DNA of 64,000 bases from DATFDN01 sp963756495 (GTDB lineage Bacteria > Pseudomonadota > Alphaproteobacteria > Acetobacterales > Acetobacteraceae), in assembly GCA_963756495.1 (NCBI GenBank), contig CAVWNS010000009.1:1-64000 (forward strand), in the 5' to 3' direction. The notes beneath the pieces are model-generated. The model was not told the origin of the DNA. It ran no database searches and was given only the letters and a program-made list of their open reading frames with translations. The position numbers and the translations under genes were made by a program. This document shows, piece after piece, positions 28,524-37,469 of the stretch (positions within the stretch are counted from its first letter, which is position 1; every line of letters begins with the position of its first letter).

Positions 28524-30193
28524 CTGGTACCTTCGTGCGGAACCCCTCGCGACCGTGGCCGGCTCCGCCACCGGACTACGCGTGGGATCCCGGGCCGCGC
28601 CATGAGCCCGCCGGTTTCGACGGCTCGGCATCGGCTGTCGTCGGTCTGCTGGTCGCGGTATTCAAGTACCGGCGCCGCATCCTGGTAAGCTCGGCGGTAA
28701 CCCTATTGCTCGCCCTTGGCGCGTTGCTAGGCGTGCAAAATGTCTTCAAGGCGCATAGTGCAGTTCTGGCGACTATGAGCGTCGACTACAGCGCGCGTCC
28801 GGACGCCGGGTCGAGCACAATGAGTAACGGCTCCCTGGAACAGGAGCAGATCGTCCGCACCGAACGCGATATTCTTGACAATGACGCGCTGCACCGTGCG
28901 GTGCTGCGCAAAATTGGCCCGACAATCGTTTTCCCGCACCTGTTGGAGAAGCCCCATGGACTGGCATGGGTTGTCGCCGGGGTGAAGCGCCTGCCATCCA
29001 TGATAGCAGGTCGAATTACGGGATCATTAACGATCGAGAAGGCACCAGTCGATCCGGTGGAAGCCGCGCTGGTGCCGTTCGATGCAAACTTCACCACTGA
29101 GGCGTCCAAGGACAGCACGGCCATAACGCTCAATTTCAGCAGTTCCGATCCCGCGATGGCGGCGCGCGTGCTGAACGTGACAATGGCCACCTACTTGGAG
29201 AGGCGCCGTGAGCTTTACACCAGCCCGCAAGCATCGATCGTCGCGGGAAGGGTCGCCATGTTGCGCGAGCAGTTGGACGCGGCCAATGCGCGCTTGAATG
29301 CCTACAAAGTCGCCCACGATATTGGCGATTTCCGCGCCCGTCAGCAGATACTTGAGACCAACCGGGGCGTGGCGGAGCAGAGGCTGTCGGAGGTCATCGG
29401 CCAGGAAGCGCAGAGCAACGCCCGGATCGCCTCGTTGACCGACGAAGTCCAACGCGTGCCAGCTATCGTCGTGACGCGCCGCGATATCACTGCCGATACC
29501 CACGCCGATCCTGAGCACAAGTCAGTCGCCGTGCTACGCGAGACCCTGAACAAACTGGCATCGACCTATCAGCCAAACAGCCCAGTGGTGCAGCGGCTGC
29601 GCGCGCAATTGCAAGCCAGCGAGCGCGAGTTCCAGCGGGTTGAGAATAATGGCATTCCGTCGTCGGTTCAGTACGCGGATAACCCACTCTGGGCCAAAGC
29701 CAATCTCGATCTGCTCCAGGCTACCAACGACTACAAGGCGGCACAAGCCTATCACCAGCGGCTGCTAGATTACATTAACAATGTCGATAGTGTGTTGCGG
29801 GGCAGGACTTCGCTGGATGCTGAGCTCACGCAACTCGAACAGCAGCGTCAGGTGGCTGTCACCTCGTATTCCTCCGGTGTTCAGGAACTGGAGCAGCGGC
29901 GGCTGATCGACATGGTGGATGCGCGTAAGCAAACCTCGACGCGTGTGCTGGAAGTGGCGGAACCGCCGCTTCATTCCACGGGAGTGCGAAAGCTGATCGG
30001 CATTGTCGGCATCTTTCTAAGCGTGCTGGTGGGCGCGCTTGTAGCGCTGCTCTCGAACTACTTCCGATCTTACTATCTTACCGCGTCTGAGCTTGAGCGC
30101 GACCTGGGGCTCCCCGTGCTGGCCAACATTCACGCAAGCAGTGTCATTCATTTGACGGGTCTGGGCCATTATAGCAGCGGTCCGGATCGTTGA
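28520..30193 (+). CDS. Wzz/GumC-type polysaccharide co-polymerase (chain-length protein)
   Basis: 557 aa. Pro-rich cytoplasmic N-terminus (~45 residues), then a Wzz domain with a first membrane helix after YRRRILVSSAVTLLLALGALLG. A long coiled-coil periplasmic part spans residues ~130-480 (LREQLDAANARLNAYK, ...LETNRGVAEQRLSEV, LRETLNKLASTYQPNSPVVQRLRAQL). The last membrane helix is VRKLIGIVGIFLSVLVGALVALL. No kinase domain follows; its ATPase half is the separate gene at 22451. This split arrangement is typical of PCP-2b systems in Gram-positives and some alphaproteobacteria. It controls chain length and export with an outer-membrane partner that is not in the window. Confidence 0.88.
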   Translation: MTGTFVRNPSRPWPAPPPDYAWDPGPRHEPAGFDGSASAVVGLLVAVFKYRRRILVSSAVTLLLALGALLGVQNVFKAHSAVLATMSVDYSARPDAGSSTMSNGSLEQEQIVRTERDILDNDALHRAVLRKIGPTIVFPHLLEKPHGLAWVVAGVKRLPSMIAGRITGSLTIEKAPVDPVEAALVPFDANFTTEASKDSTAITLNFSSSDPAMAARVLNVTMATYLERRRELYTSPQASIVAGRVAMLREQLDAANARLNAYKVAHDIGDFRARQQILETNRGVAEQRLSEVIGQEAQSNARIASLTDEVQRVPAIVVTRRDITADTHADPEHKSVAVLRETLNKLASTYQPNSPVVQRLRAQLQASEREFQRVENNGIPSSVQYADNPLWAKANLDLLQATNDYKAAQAYHQRLLDYINNVDSVLRGRTSLDAELTQLEQQRQVAVTSYSSGVQELEQRRLIDMVDARKQTSTRVLEVAEPPLHSTGVRKLIGIVGIFLSVLVGALVALLSNYFRSYYLTASELERDLGLPVLANIHASSVIHLTGLGHYSSGPDR

Positions 30194-30501
30194 GTTGCAT
30201 GTAAGTCGGCGCGGCTCGGCCGGGTGTGATTCGCAGTTCCAGTGGGACGGTAACAGCCGTTGACGAAATCGGGCCGAGTTTGGTTCGATGCTTTTGGGAT
30301 GCGGAGGGCTGGCGGCGACTGGCGCTTGCACGGCAGGGGCAACGTCAGTCGGACGTGCTGGTATCGTGGGCTGAGTTGCCACGATCGTCTGCCATTCATC
30401 GCTGCGTCCAGCACCATCTCATCGCCATGATCGATGAGCTGCGGCCGCCAAGCGAAACGCACCTCGCCAAGCTCCACGTAAGCCGTAAGAGCAAGGAGGG
30501 C

Positions 30502-30682
30502 GGCCGTCCGTATAATGGTTTGCTAGCAAGCTGCGGCAACACCGCGATGGTAGCCTTTACCGCGCCGACCCAGGCCGCGGTGAACGCCGCTCATGGTGCG
30601 GCGCTCGCCGCCGGCGGTCTCGATGAAGGCCCGCCGGGTTCGCGCCCAGCTGCATTTCGTCTGTCGTGGCGAAAACACCTGA
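30502..30682 (+). pseudogene. Internal fragment of a VOC (glyoxalase-fold) gene, duplicate of the one at 37080
   Basis: Reads GRPYNGLLASCGNTAMVAFTAPTQ and AAVNAAHGAALAAGGLDEGPPG, almost identical to the intact gene at 37080-37469. It then skips a dozen or more codons and shifts into LHFVCRGENT and a stop. The first third is missing. A decayed second copy. The surrounding 30200-30480 holds nothing I recognise. Confidence 0.8.
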
Positions 30683-30786
30683 CGGGTGCTGGGTTATCGG
30701 TGCGGAGGGTTTGGCTCGCCGAAGATCAGCTAGACTCAGATGCCTCACCTTCGCATCATGGTCTCCAGTGTGTCGCGGAGAGACGG

Positions 30787-31428
30787 ATGTTAATCTCCGT
30801 TCATCAATATGCAGTCGTATTGGGCGCGATCGCCGCCTTATGGCTGGCTGCCTTGGTTGCGCCGGGACCCGACTTCCTGCTCGTCATTCGCGTGTCGGTT
30901 ATTCAGGGAAGAAAAGCGGCAATAAGGGCCGCGCTAGGCATAGCACTCGGGATTGCCGCCTGGGGAGTGGCCGGTTTTTTCGGCATTCGCGCCATGTTCG
31001 TCGCCTCACCCTGGCTCTACGCCACCTTCAAGATCGGGGGCGGTGCCTATCTGATGCTGCTGGGCCTCCGCCTGTTGGCGAATAGCTGGAGACCCGCGGT
31101 ATCGGAGGATCAGGCGATGAGGCTTGTTCCTGCCGGGCGCCCATTCCGTTTGGGCCTGCTGACCAATCTGGCCAATCCCAAGGCACCGCTTTTTGTTTCC
31201 AGCCTGTTCGCGGCAACGCTGCCGCCGCATCCCCAGGCGATGCTCGGCGTAGCAGCGATCGGTTTGATGTTTGCGCTCTCCGTCGTTTGGTATGTCCTCG
31301 TCGCACGCGTTCTGACCATTCAGCGTGTGGCAGATGCCTTCACCCGGGCGCGGCGCTGGATTGACCGTGCTGCCGGCCTCGCTTTCATAGGCTTCGGGGC
31401 CACGCTAATGCTGGATCGCTCCGCATAG
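30787..31428 (+). CDS. LysE/RhtB-family amino acid exporter
   Basis: 213 aa, six predicted membrane helices. The family signature near the start reads ALVAPGPDFLLVIRVSVIQGRKAAIRAALGIALG. ATG 30787 has GGAGAGACGG just upstream; the longer open frame to 30226 runs through the VOC relic and is not coding. It exports amino acids or derivatives. Since the next operon begins with an N-acyl-D-amino-acid deacylase, it may remove products, but the genes are 64 bases apart and co-transcription is not certain. Confidence 0.9.
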   Translation: MLISVHQYAVVLGAIAALWLAALVAPGPDFLLVIRVSVIQGRKAAIRAALGIALGIAAWGVAGFFGIRAMFVASPWLYATFKIGGGAYLMLLGLRLLANSWRPAVSEDQAMRLVPAGRPFRLGLLTNLANPKAPLFVSSLFAATLPPHPQAMLGVAAIGLMFALSVVWYVLVARVLTIQRVADAFTRARRWIDRAAGLAFIGFGATLMLDRSA

Positions 31429-31492
31429 CTTTGCAGACTACAAGCGCTGGCGAAGCGCATGAATCACCAAAGAGCCTGGAAGGCACCCCGCC

Positions 31493-32947
31493 ATGACCCT
31501 CCGCTGCGACCTCATCCTCCGCGACGCGACGGTGTTCGACGGCACCGGGGCAGCGCGGTTCACCGGCGATGTCGGGGTCAGCGGCGACCGCATCGCCGGC
31601 GTCGGCGATCTCGGCGCGGCCTCGGCCGATCGCGAGATCGTCGCCACCGGCAAGGCGCTCGCCCCCGGCTTCATCGACGCGCATACCCATGACGATCGCG
31701 CCGTGCTGCACGGGCCGGCATGCATGACCTGCAAGATGTCGCAGGGCGTCACCACCGTGATCGTCGGCAATTGCGGGATCAGCCTCTCGCCCGTGCGCAT
31801 GACCCGCCGGCCGCCGCCGCCGCTCGATCTGCTGGGCGACGAGAGCCATTGGGAATTCGACAGCTTCGCCGACTACGCCGACCGTCTCGCCCGCGATCCG
31901 TCCCCGGTCAATACCGTCGCGCTGATCGGGCATATGTCGCTGCGCGTGGAGGCGATGGGCGGCGACACCCAGCGCGCCGCTACCGACCAGGAATCCGAGC
32001 ACATGCGTCGCCGGCTGGCGGAATCGCTGGCCGAGGGCGCGACCGGGTTCTCCACCGGGCTCTACTACCCGCCCAACATGATGGCACCGACCGACGAGGT
32101 GATCGCAGTGGCCGAGGCGCTGCGCGCGGCGGGCGGCATTTACGTCAGCCATATGCGCGACGAGGCCAACGACGTGATGCGCTCGATCGACGAGACGGTG
32201 CGCATCGGCGCGGATGCCGGCGTGCCGGTCGTCATCAGCCACCACAAATGCGCGATGCCGGAGAATTTCGGCCGCTCGGCGGAGACGCTCCCGCGCATCG
32301 ACGCGGCGGCGAAACGCCAGGACGTCGCTTTCGATGTCTATCCCTACGCCGCCGGTTCCACCGTCCTGATCCCCGCTCGGCTGCGCCCCGACGTGCCGGT
32401 GCAGGTCACCTGGTCCAATCCGCACCCGGAGGTCGCGGGCCGGATGCTGGACGACATCGCGGCCGAATGGGGCGTGCCGGCGCGCAAAGCGGCGGAGCGG
32501 CTGCTGCCGGCGGGCGCGATCTTCTTCCAGATGGACGAGGACGACGTGCGCCGCATCCTGTCCCATCCGCAAGCCATGATCGGCAGCGACGGGTTGCCGC
32601 ACGATTCCTACCCGCACCCCCGGCTGTGGGGCACCTTTCCGCGCGTGCTCGGTCATTATGCGCGCGACCTCGGCCTGTTCAGCATGGAGGCCGCCGTCCA
32701 CAAGATGACGGGCCGCACGGCGGCGGTGTTCGGGCTACGCGATCGCGGCGTGATCCGCCAGGGCGCCTACGCCGATCTCGTGCTGTTCGACCCGCAGACG
32801 GTCCGCGACGCAGCCAGCTTCCAGGACCCCACGCAGCCCGCCGAGGGCATCTTCGAAACCTGGGTGAACGGCCAGTCCGCCTTCGTGCGCAGCATCGGCG
32901 CAACGCCGGCGCGGGCGGGCCGGCTGGTCACGCGCGGGCAGCCCTGA
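31493..32947 (+). CDS. N-acyl-D-amino-acid deacylase (D-aminoacylase), amidohydrolase superfamily
   Basis: 484 aa zinc-dependent amidohydrolase that hydrolyses N-acyl-D-amino acids, or a similar N-acyl amide. Motifs: PGFIDAHTHDDRAVL (HxH), VIVGNCGISLSPV (the Cys-containing motif special to D-aminoacylases), YYPPNMMAPTDEV, YVSHMRDEA, VVISHHKCA (His ligands), IGSDGLPHDSYPHPR (catalytic Asp) and GRTAAVFGLRDRGVI. Full length. It is the first gene of a five-gene operon with the enolase 14 bases downstream. Confidence 0.93.
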   Translation: MTLRCDLILRDATVFDGTGAARFTGDVGVSGDRIAGVGDLGAASADREIVATGKALAPGFIDAHTHDDRAVLHGPACMTCKMSQGVTTVIVGNCGISLSPVRMTRRPPPPLDLLGDESHWEFDSFADYADRLARDPSPVNTVALIGHMSLRVEAMGGDTQRAATDQESEHMRRRLAESLAEGATGFSTGLYYPPNMMAPTDEVIAVAEALRAAGGIYVSHMRDEANDVMRSIDETVRIGADAGVPVVISHHKCAMPENFGRSAETLPRIDAAAKRQDVAFDVYPYAAGSTVLIPARLRPDVPVQVTWSNPHPEVAGRMLDDIAAEWGVPARKAAERLLPAGAIFFQMDEDDVRRILSHPQAMIGSDGLPHDSYPHPRLWGTFPRVLGHYARDLGLFSMEAAVHKMTGRTAAVFGLRDRGVIRQGAYADLVLFDPQTVRDAASFQDPTQPAEGIFETWVNGQSAFVRSIGATPARAGRLVTRGQP

Positions 32948-32961
32948 ACCGGAGGACAATC

Positions 32962-34068
32962 ATGCGGATCGCGCGGATCGAGCCATTCCAGGTGCAATGG
33001 GCGTTGGACGACAAGCCCGGCCAACGCAGCGCCTTCGTGCGCGTCGTCACCGATGACGGGCTGACCGGCCTCGGCGAGGCCTCGCCCATGCAGGGCGGGC
33101 GCGCCTCGCTCGGCATCATCGCCCACGACCTGACACCGCGCCTGATCGGGCGCGACCCGCTGGACCATGCCGTGCTGCTCGACACCGCCATGCACGAGCT
33201 GGTCAAGCTCGGCCCCGAGGGCGCGCTGAGCGGGGCGCTGGCGGCGCTCGACATCGCGCTGTGGGACCTCAAGGGCAAGCATCTCGGCCAGCCGCTCTAC
33301 AAGCTCCTAGGCGGGGCGTGGCGGACTGCCCTGCCCTTCTACGCCTCCATCGGCGGCAACGGGGACCGCTCGATCGACGAGGTGCTGCGCGTCGTCGAGG
33401 CGCGGATGGCGGATCGGCCGGCGGCGATCAAGATCCGTTTCGACAACAACCGCACCCGGCTCGACGCCGACATCCAAGGCGACATCGCCAAGGCGCGCGC
33501 GGTGCGCCAGCTCGTCGGCGACGGCCTGCCGCTCGCCCTCGACGCCAACAATGGCTACTCGACCGGCGGCGCGATCCGGGTCGGGCGCGCGCTGGAGGAC
33601 CTCGGATATTGGTGGTTCGAGGAGCCGGTGCAGCACTACCATCCGCGCGCGATGGGCGAGGTGGCGCGCAAGCTCGACATCACCGTCTCGGCGGGCGAGC
33701 AGACCTACACGCTGGCCGGCCTCAACGATCTGATCGCGGCGGGCGTGGGCATGGTGCAGCCCGACATCGTCAAGATGGGCGGGATCACGGGCATGATGCG
33801 CTGCGCCGCGCTCGCCCATGCGCATGGCGTGGAGCTGGTGCCGCATCAGACGCAGCCGATGATCGGGCACATGGCCAATTTGCATCTGTGCGCGACCCAG
33901 CTCCACGCGACGAAGCCATGCGAGTGGAACGATCCGTCGCCGCGCACTCATGCGGTATTCGACAATCCGCCGCGTCCGGTGGAGGGGCTGTTCCATCTGC
34001 CCGAGGAACCGGGGCTCGGCCTGCGCGTGAACGAGGCCGAGCTGGCGAAGCGCCAGGTCGCGATCTGA
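32962..34068 (+). CDS. Enolase-superfamily protein of the mandelate racemase / muconate lactonizing type
   Basis: 368 aa. The capping domain (IEPFQVQWALDDKPGQRSAF) is followed by a TIM barrel. Metal ligands are in LALDANNGYS (D), WFEEPVQH (E) and SAGEQTYTLA (E). VQPDIVKMGGITGMMR and the His base in VPHQTQPMIGH are typical of the mandelate-racemase subgroup. The second-strand motif reads IKIRF (K-x-R instead of K-x-K), so the first base is atypical and the substrate cannot be called; a sugar-acid or hydroxy-acid dehydratase, or an N-acyl amino acid racemase-like activity, are possibilities. The GGAGG site at 32951 sets the ATG. Confidence 0.85.
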   Translation: MRIARIEPFQVQWALDDKPGQRSAFVRVVTDDGLTGLGEASPMQGGRASLGIIAHDLTPRLIGRDPLDHAVLLDTAMHELVKLGPEGALSGALAALDIALWDLKGKHLGQPLYKLLGGAWRTALPFYASIGGNGDRSIDEVLRVVEARMADRPAAIKIRFDNNRTRLDADIQGDIAKARAVRQLVGDGLPLALDANNGYSTGGAIRVGRALEDLGYWWFEEPVQHYHPRAMGEVARKLDITVSAGEQTYTLAGLNDLIAAGVGMVQPDIVKMGGITGMMRCAALAHAHGVELVPHQTQPMIGHMANLHLCATQLHATKPCEWNDPSPRTHAVFDNPPRPVEGLFHLPEEPGLGLRVNEAELAKRQVAI

Positions 34069-34072
34069 TCGG

Positions 34073-35296
34073 GTGCAAGGAACCCGCTCGGTGGCGATCA
34101 CCCGGCGCTTCGTGCTCGCTGCCACGGGCGCGGCGCTGTCCGCCCCTGTCCGCGCCCAGACCACGGCGACCAAGCCCGTCCGCATCGGCGTCCTGACCGA
34201 CGAAAGCGGCGTGCTGTCGAGCATCGCCGGGCCCGGCTCGGTGCTGGCGGCGCGCATGGCGGCCGAGGATTTCGGCCACGCCGTGCTCGGATGGCCGACC
34301 GAGATCCTGCACGCCGATCACCAGAACAAGCCCGACATCGGCATCGGCATCGCCCGGCAATGGTTCGACACCGAGGACGTGGAGATGGTGACGGACCTCG
34401 CCAATTCGGCAGTGGCGCTCGCGGTCCAGGACCTCGCCCGCACGCGCGGGAAGGTCACGCTGTCCTCGACCGGCGGCACGCTGGAGCTGATGGGCAAGCA
34501 ATGCTCGCCGACGGGCGCGGTGTGGGCGAACGACACCTACTCGGCGAGCGCGGGTCTCGTGCACTACGCGATCGACCAGTTGCACAAGCGAACCTGGTTC
34601 CTGATCGGCGCCGACTACGCCTTCGGCCATTCGATGCTCGACCAGGCGGCGCGCGCGATCGCGGCGCGCGGCGGCCGCGTGCTGGGCACCGTCTATCACC
34701 CGCTCGGGACCAGCGACTACAGCAGCTATCTGCTCACCGCCCAATCGTCGGGCGCCGAGGCGATCCTGCTCGGCAACGCCGCGACCGATCTCATCAATTC
34801 GGTGAAGCAGGCGCGGGAGATGCGGATTTCCCAGACCCTCGTCGCGACCATCGTCACCATCATCGACGTGCACGCGATGGGGCTGCCGCTGGCGCAGGGC
34901 CTGACGTTCCTGGCCTCGTTCTACTGGGGCAAGGACGACGCGACCCGCGCGTGGTCGGAGCGGTTCAAGGCACGGCATGGGACCCCGCCCACCGTGTTCC
35001 ACGCAGGCACCTACTCGGCCACACTGACCTACCTCAAATCGATCCGCGCGGCCGGCACCGTAGACGGGCCGGCGGTCATGGGCGCGATGCGCGCCATGCC
35101 GATCGAGGACATCTTCAGCCGCAACGGGCACCTGCGGATTGACGGGCGGCTCGTCCATGACATGCTGATCGCCCGCGTGAAGACGCCCGCCGCATCCATC
35201 GGCGAATGGGAGCTGTTCGACATCATCGACACCGTGCCGGGCGCCACGGTCTTCCGCCCGCTTCCCGAGAGCGACTGCCCCCTGGTCCATAGCTGA
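34073..35296 (+). CDS. Branched-chain amino acid/amide-type ABC substrate-binding protein (LivK family), without its permeases
   Basis: ~400 aa periplasmic binding protein, fold type I. The leader ITRRFVLAATGAALSAPVRAQ is a signal peptide with an RR pair. PVRIGVLTDESGVLSSIAGPGSV, YSASAGLVHYAIDQL, TWFLIGADYAFGHSML, and GTVYHPLGTSDYSSYL are the family's ligand-cleft blocks. GTG 34073 is used; the GTG at 34091 is an alternative that gives a tighter signal peptide. No LivHMGF genes follow, so it either borrows another transporter's permeases or acts as a sensor. Its position inside the deacylase operon suggests it binds the same N-acyl or carboxylic substrate. Confidence 0.87.
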   Translation: MQGTRSVAITRRFVLAATGAALSAPVRAQTTATKPVRIGVLTDESGVLSSIAGPGSVLAARMAAEDFGHAVLGWPTEILHADHQNKPDIGIGIARQWFDTEDVEMVTDLANSAVALAVQDLARTRGKVTLSSTGGTLELMGKQCSPTGAVWANDTYSASAGLVHYAIDQLHKRTWFLIGADYAFGHSMLDQAARAIAARGGRVLGTVYHPLGTSDYSSYLLTAQSSGAEAILLGNAATDLINSVKQAREMRISQTLVATIVTIIDVHAMGLPLAQGLTFLASFYWGKDDATRAWSERFKARHGTPPTVFHAGTYSATLTYLKSIRAAGTVDGPAVMGAMRAMPIEDIFSRNGHLRIDGRLVHDMLIARVKTPAASIGEWELFDIIDTVPGATVFRPLPESDCPLVHS

Positions 35297-35311
35297 ACGG
35301 AGGCCACGATC

Positions 35312-36067
35312 ATGCCGATCTCCCCCACGCCGCTCGCCGGCAAGCGGGCTGTCATCCTCGGCGGCACGGGCGCGGTCGGTGCCGCCACGGCCCGCCTGTT
35401 CGCCGAGGCCGGCGCGCGCGTCGCCGTGGTGGCGAGCCGCGATGAAGCCAAGGCCGAGGCGCTCGCGGCCACGCTGCCGGGCCTCAACCACGTGGGCTAT
35501 GCCGCCGCGATCGATCAGTCCGAGCAGCTCGCGTTCCTGGCCAGCACCGTGGCCGTCGATCTGGGCGGGGCGGACATCCTGGTGAACTCGGCCGCCGTCA
35601 CCCGCATGGTCCCGCACAAGGACCTGGAGGCGATGGACGACGAGCTGTTCGACCTGATCCTGCGGGTCAACACGCGCGGCGCCTTCGCCGCCGTCCGCGC
35701 CTTCGCGCCGATGCTGCGGGCGCGCGGTGACGGGCTGGTGGTCAATGTCTCGTCGCTCGCCGCGACCACGGGCGCGGGCTCGTGCGTGGCCTATTGCGCC
35801 TCCAAGGCCGGGATCGACGTGATGGGCGCGGCACTCGCCCGCGCGCTGGCGCCCGCGATCCGCGTGCTGACCATCGCGCCCGGCGTGGTGGACACCGACT
35901 TCGTGCCGGGCCGCGACAAGGCGATGCGCGAGAAGCAGGGCGCGGCGACCCCGCTGCGCCGGGCCGCGACGGCGGAGGACTGCGCCGACGCGGTGCTGGC
36001 CTGCGCCACGACCCTGCGGTTCTCAACCGGATCGGTGATCCAGGTGGACGGCGGGGGACATCTGTAG
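35312..36067 (+). CDS. Short-chain dehydrogenase/reductase
   Basis: 251 aa classical SDR. Cofactor motif GGTGAVGAATARLFAE, NSAA in place of NNAG, the catalytic Ser in VNVSSLAATTGAG, Y-x3-K in VAYCASKAGIDVM, and the usual end FSTGSVIQVDGGGHL. A preference for NAD(H) or NADP(H) cannot be read safely (VVASRDEAK after the second strand, with an Arg, leans to NADP). It begins 15 bases after the binding-protein stop and belongs to the deacylase/enolase operon. It would oxidise or reduce a hydroxy or keto intermediate. Confidence 0.9.
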   Translation: MPISPTPLAGKRAVILGGTGAVGAATARLFAEAGARVAVVASRDEAKAEALAATLPGLNHVGYAAAIDQSEQLAFLASTVAVDLGGADILVNSAAVTRMVPHKDLEAMDDELFDLILRVNTRGAFAAVRAFAPMLRARGDGLVVNVSSLAATTGAGSCVAYCASKAGIDVMGAALARALAPAIRVLTIAPGVVDTDFVPGRDKAMREKQGAATPLRRAATAEDCADAVLACATTLRFSTGSVIQVDGGGHL

Positions 36068-36076
36068 AGGCGTGCC

Positions 36077-37060
36077 GTGCAGCGCGTCGTCGTCGCCCGC
36101 CAAGCCGAATCCCTGGATGCGCTCGCGCTTGGGGTGACGGATGCACCCTTGCCCGTCCCGACAGGCGAGGAGGTGTTGGTCGCGCTGCACGCGGCGGGGG
36201 TGAACCCGAGCGACGTGAAGGCCTGCTTCGGGGCCATGCCCCAGGCGGTGTGGCCACGCACGCCGGGCCGGGATTGGGCGGGCGAGGTGTTACAGGGGCC
36301 GGCGGACCTAGTCGGCAAGCCGGTATTCGGCACCGGCGGCGACCTCGGGATCATCCGCGACGGCTCGCACGCGACGCATCTCCTGGTGCATCGCGACGCG
36401 GCGGTGCCGCTACCCGAGACGGTTGCCCTGGTCGAGGCGGGCGCGATGGGCGTGCCGTTCGTCACCGCCTATCGGGGGCTGCTTCGTGCCGGTCTGCCGA
36501 AGTCCGGCGACATCGTGCTGATCATGGGCGTCAACGGGAAGGTCGGACAGGCCGCGACGCAGATCGCGAGCCGCGCGGGCGCGCGCGTGTTCGGCGTGGA
36601 GCGGCGGGGCGAGAAATATGCCGGTCACGCCGTCGCGCCGCCGTGCATGATTGACGCGCGCGCGACGGACATCGCCGCCTTGGTGCGCGACGAGACGGGC
36701 GGGCACGGCGCCGACATCGTGTTCAACACCGTGGGCAGCCCCTATTTCGAGGCGGCCAACGCCGCCATGGCGCATGGCGGACGGCAGGTCTTCATCTCGA
36801 CCGTCGACAGGGCGGTGGCGTTCAACATCTTCGCCTTCTATCGGGGCGAGCACGCCTATTTCGGCGTGGACAGCCTGGCCCTCGACGCACGCGCCTCGGC
36901 CGCATTGCTGCGCGAACTGCTGCCCGGATTTGCCACTGGAGAACTGCGACCGTTCCCGATCGCCAGTGCCGCGCGCTATCCGCTCGCACGCGTCCGCGAC
37001 GCCTACCGCGCGGTGCTCGACGGGGCGCGTGGCCGGGTCGCGATCGTGCCCGGCGTCTAG
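36077..37060 (+). CDS. Medium-chain (quinone oxidoreductase-like) dehydrogenase
   Basis: 327 aa MDR without the structural zinc cysteines. The GroES-like N-domain includes VLVALHAAGVNPSDVKACFG and PRTPGRDWAGEVL. The nucleotide-binding domain has GDIVLIMGVNGKVGQAATQIASRAGARVFGV and ADIVFNTVGSPYFEAANAAM. GTG start at 36077, 9 bases after the SDR stop. Last gene of the operon; probably reduces an activated double bond or keto group of the same substrate chain. It is convergent with the VOC gene 19 bases away. Confidence 0.88.
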   Translation: MQRVVVARQAESLDALALGVTDAPLPVPTGEEVLVALHAAGVNPSDVKACFGAMPQAVWPRTPGRDWAGEVLQGPADLVGKPVFGTGGDLGIIRDGSHATHLLVHRDAAVPLPETVALVEAGAMGVPFVTAYRGLLRAGLPKSGDIVLIMGVNGKVGQAATQIASRAGARVFGVERRGEKYAGHAVAPPCMIDARATDIAALVRDETGGHGADIVFNTVGSPYFEAANAAMAHGGRQVFISTVDRAVAFNIFAFYRGEHAYFGVDSLALDARASAALLRELLPGFATGELRPFPIASAARYPLARVRDAYRAVLDGARGRVAIVPGV

Positions 37061-37079
37061 GGCGCGACCCGCGCGGCGG

Positions 37080-37469
37080 TCAGCTGTTTTCGCCACGACA
37101 AACGAAATGCAGCTTGTTGCCGTCCGGGTCTCGAACATAGGCACCATAGTAGTCCGGGCCGAAGTTCGGGCGCAGGCCCGGCGGGCCTTCGTCGAGACCG
37201 CCGGCGGCGAGCGCTGCACCATGCGCGGCGTTCACCGCGGCCTGGGTCGGCGCGATAAAAGCTACCATCGCGCCGTTGCCCCAGCTTGCCGGCAAACCGT
37301 TGTACGGGCGGCCAACCCAGAACTTCGTCGCCTCGCCCGGACGCTGCCATGCCGCCCAAGTTCCCCACTTGCTTGGGACCCGTTCGATGCCGAGTGGAGT
37401 TAATGCCGCGTCGTAGAAGGTGATAGCACGGGCGAGGTCGTGCGTGCCAAGCATCACGTGACTGAACAT
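37080..37469 (-). CDS. VOC-family (glyoxalase/bleomycin resistance fold) protein
   Basis: 129 aa, one VOC unit of the type MFSHVMLGTHDLARAITFYDAAL ... YYGAYVRDPDGNKLHFVCRGE. The His near the N-terminus and the residues in DPDGNKLHF are the metal-binding set of the fold. ATG 37469 was chosen because homology starts there; the longer frame from 37499 adds ten residues without family character. A decayed paralogue lies at 30502-30682. The function of this subgroup is not known. The 37500-37760 stretch next to it holds no gene I can support. Confidence 0.85.
   Translation of the reverse strand: MFSHVMLGTHDLARAITFYDAALTPLGIERVPSKWGTWAAWQRPGEATKFWVGRPYNGLPASWGNGAMVAFIAPTQAAVNAAHGAALAAGGLDEGPPGLRPNFGPDYYGAYVRDPDGNKLHFVCRGENS

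Noticed and set aside
30226..30786. Long N-terminal extension of the LysE gene
   Set aside because: It runs through the decayed VOC copy; the LysE family start and ribosome site are at 30787.
31720..32960. Open frame upstream of the enolase, extending it to 782 codons
   Set aside because: The added part overlaps the deacylase in another frame and is Arg-rich noise; the enolase start with a GGAGG site at 32951 is clear.
33785..35617. 610-codon minus-strand frame across the binding protein and SDR
   Set aside because: Antisense shadow of two intact plus-strand genes.
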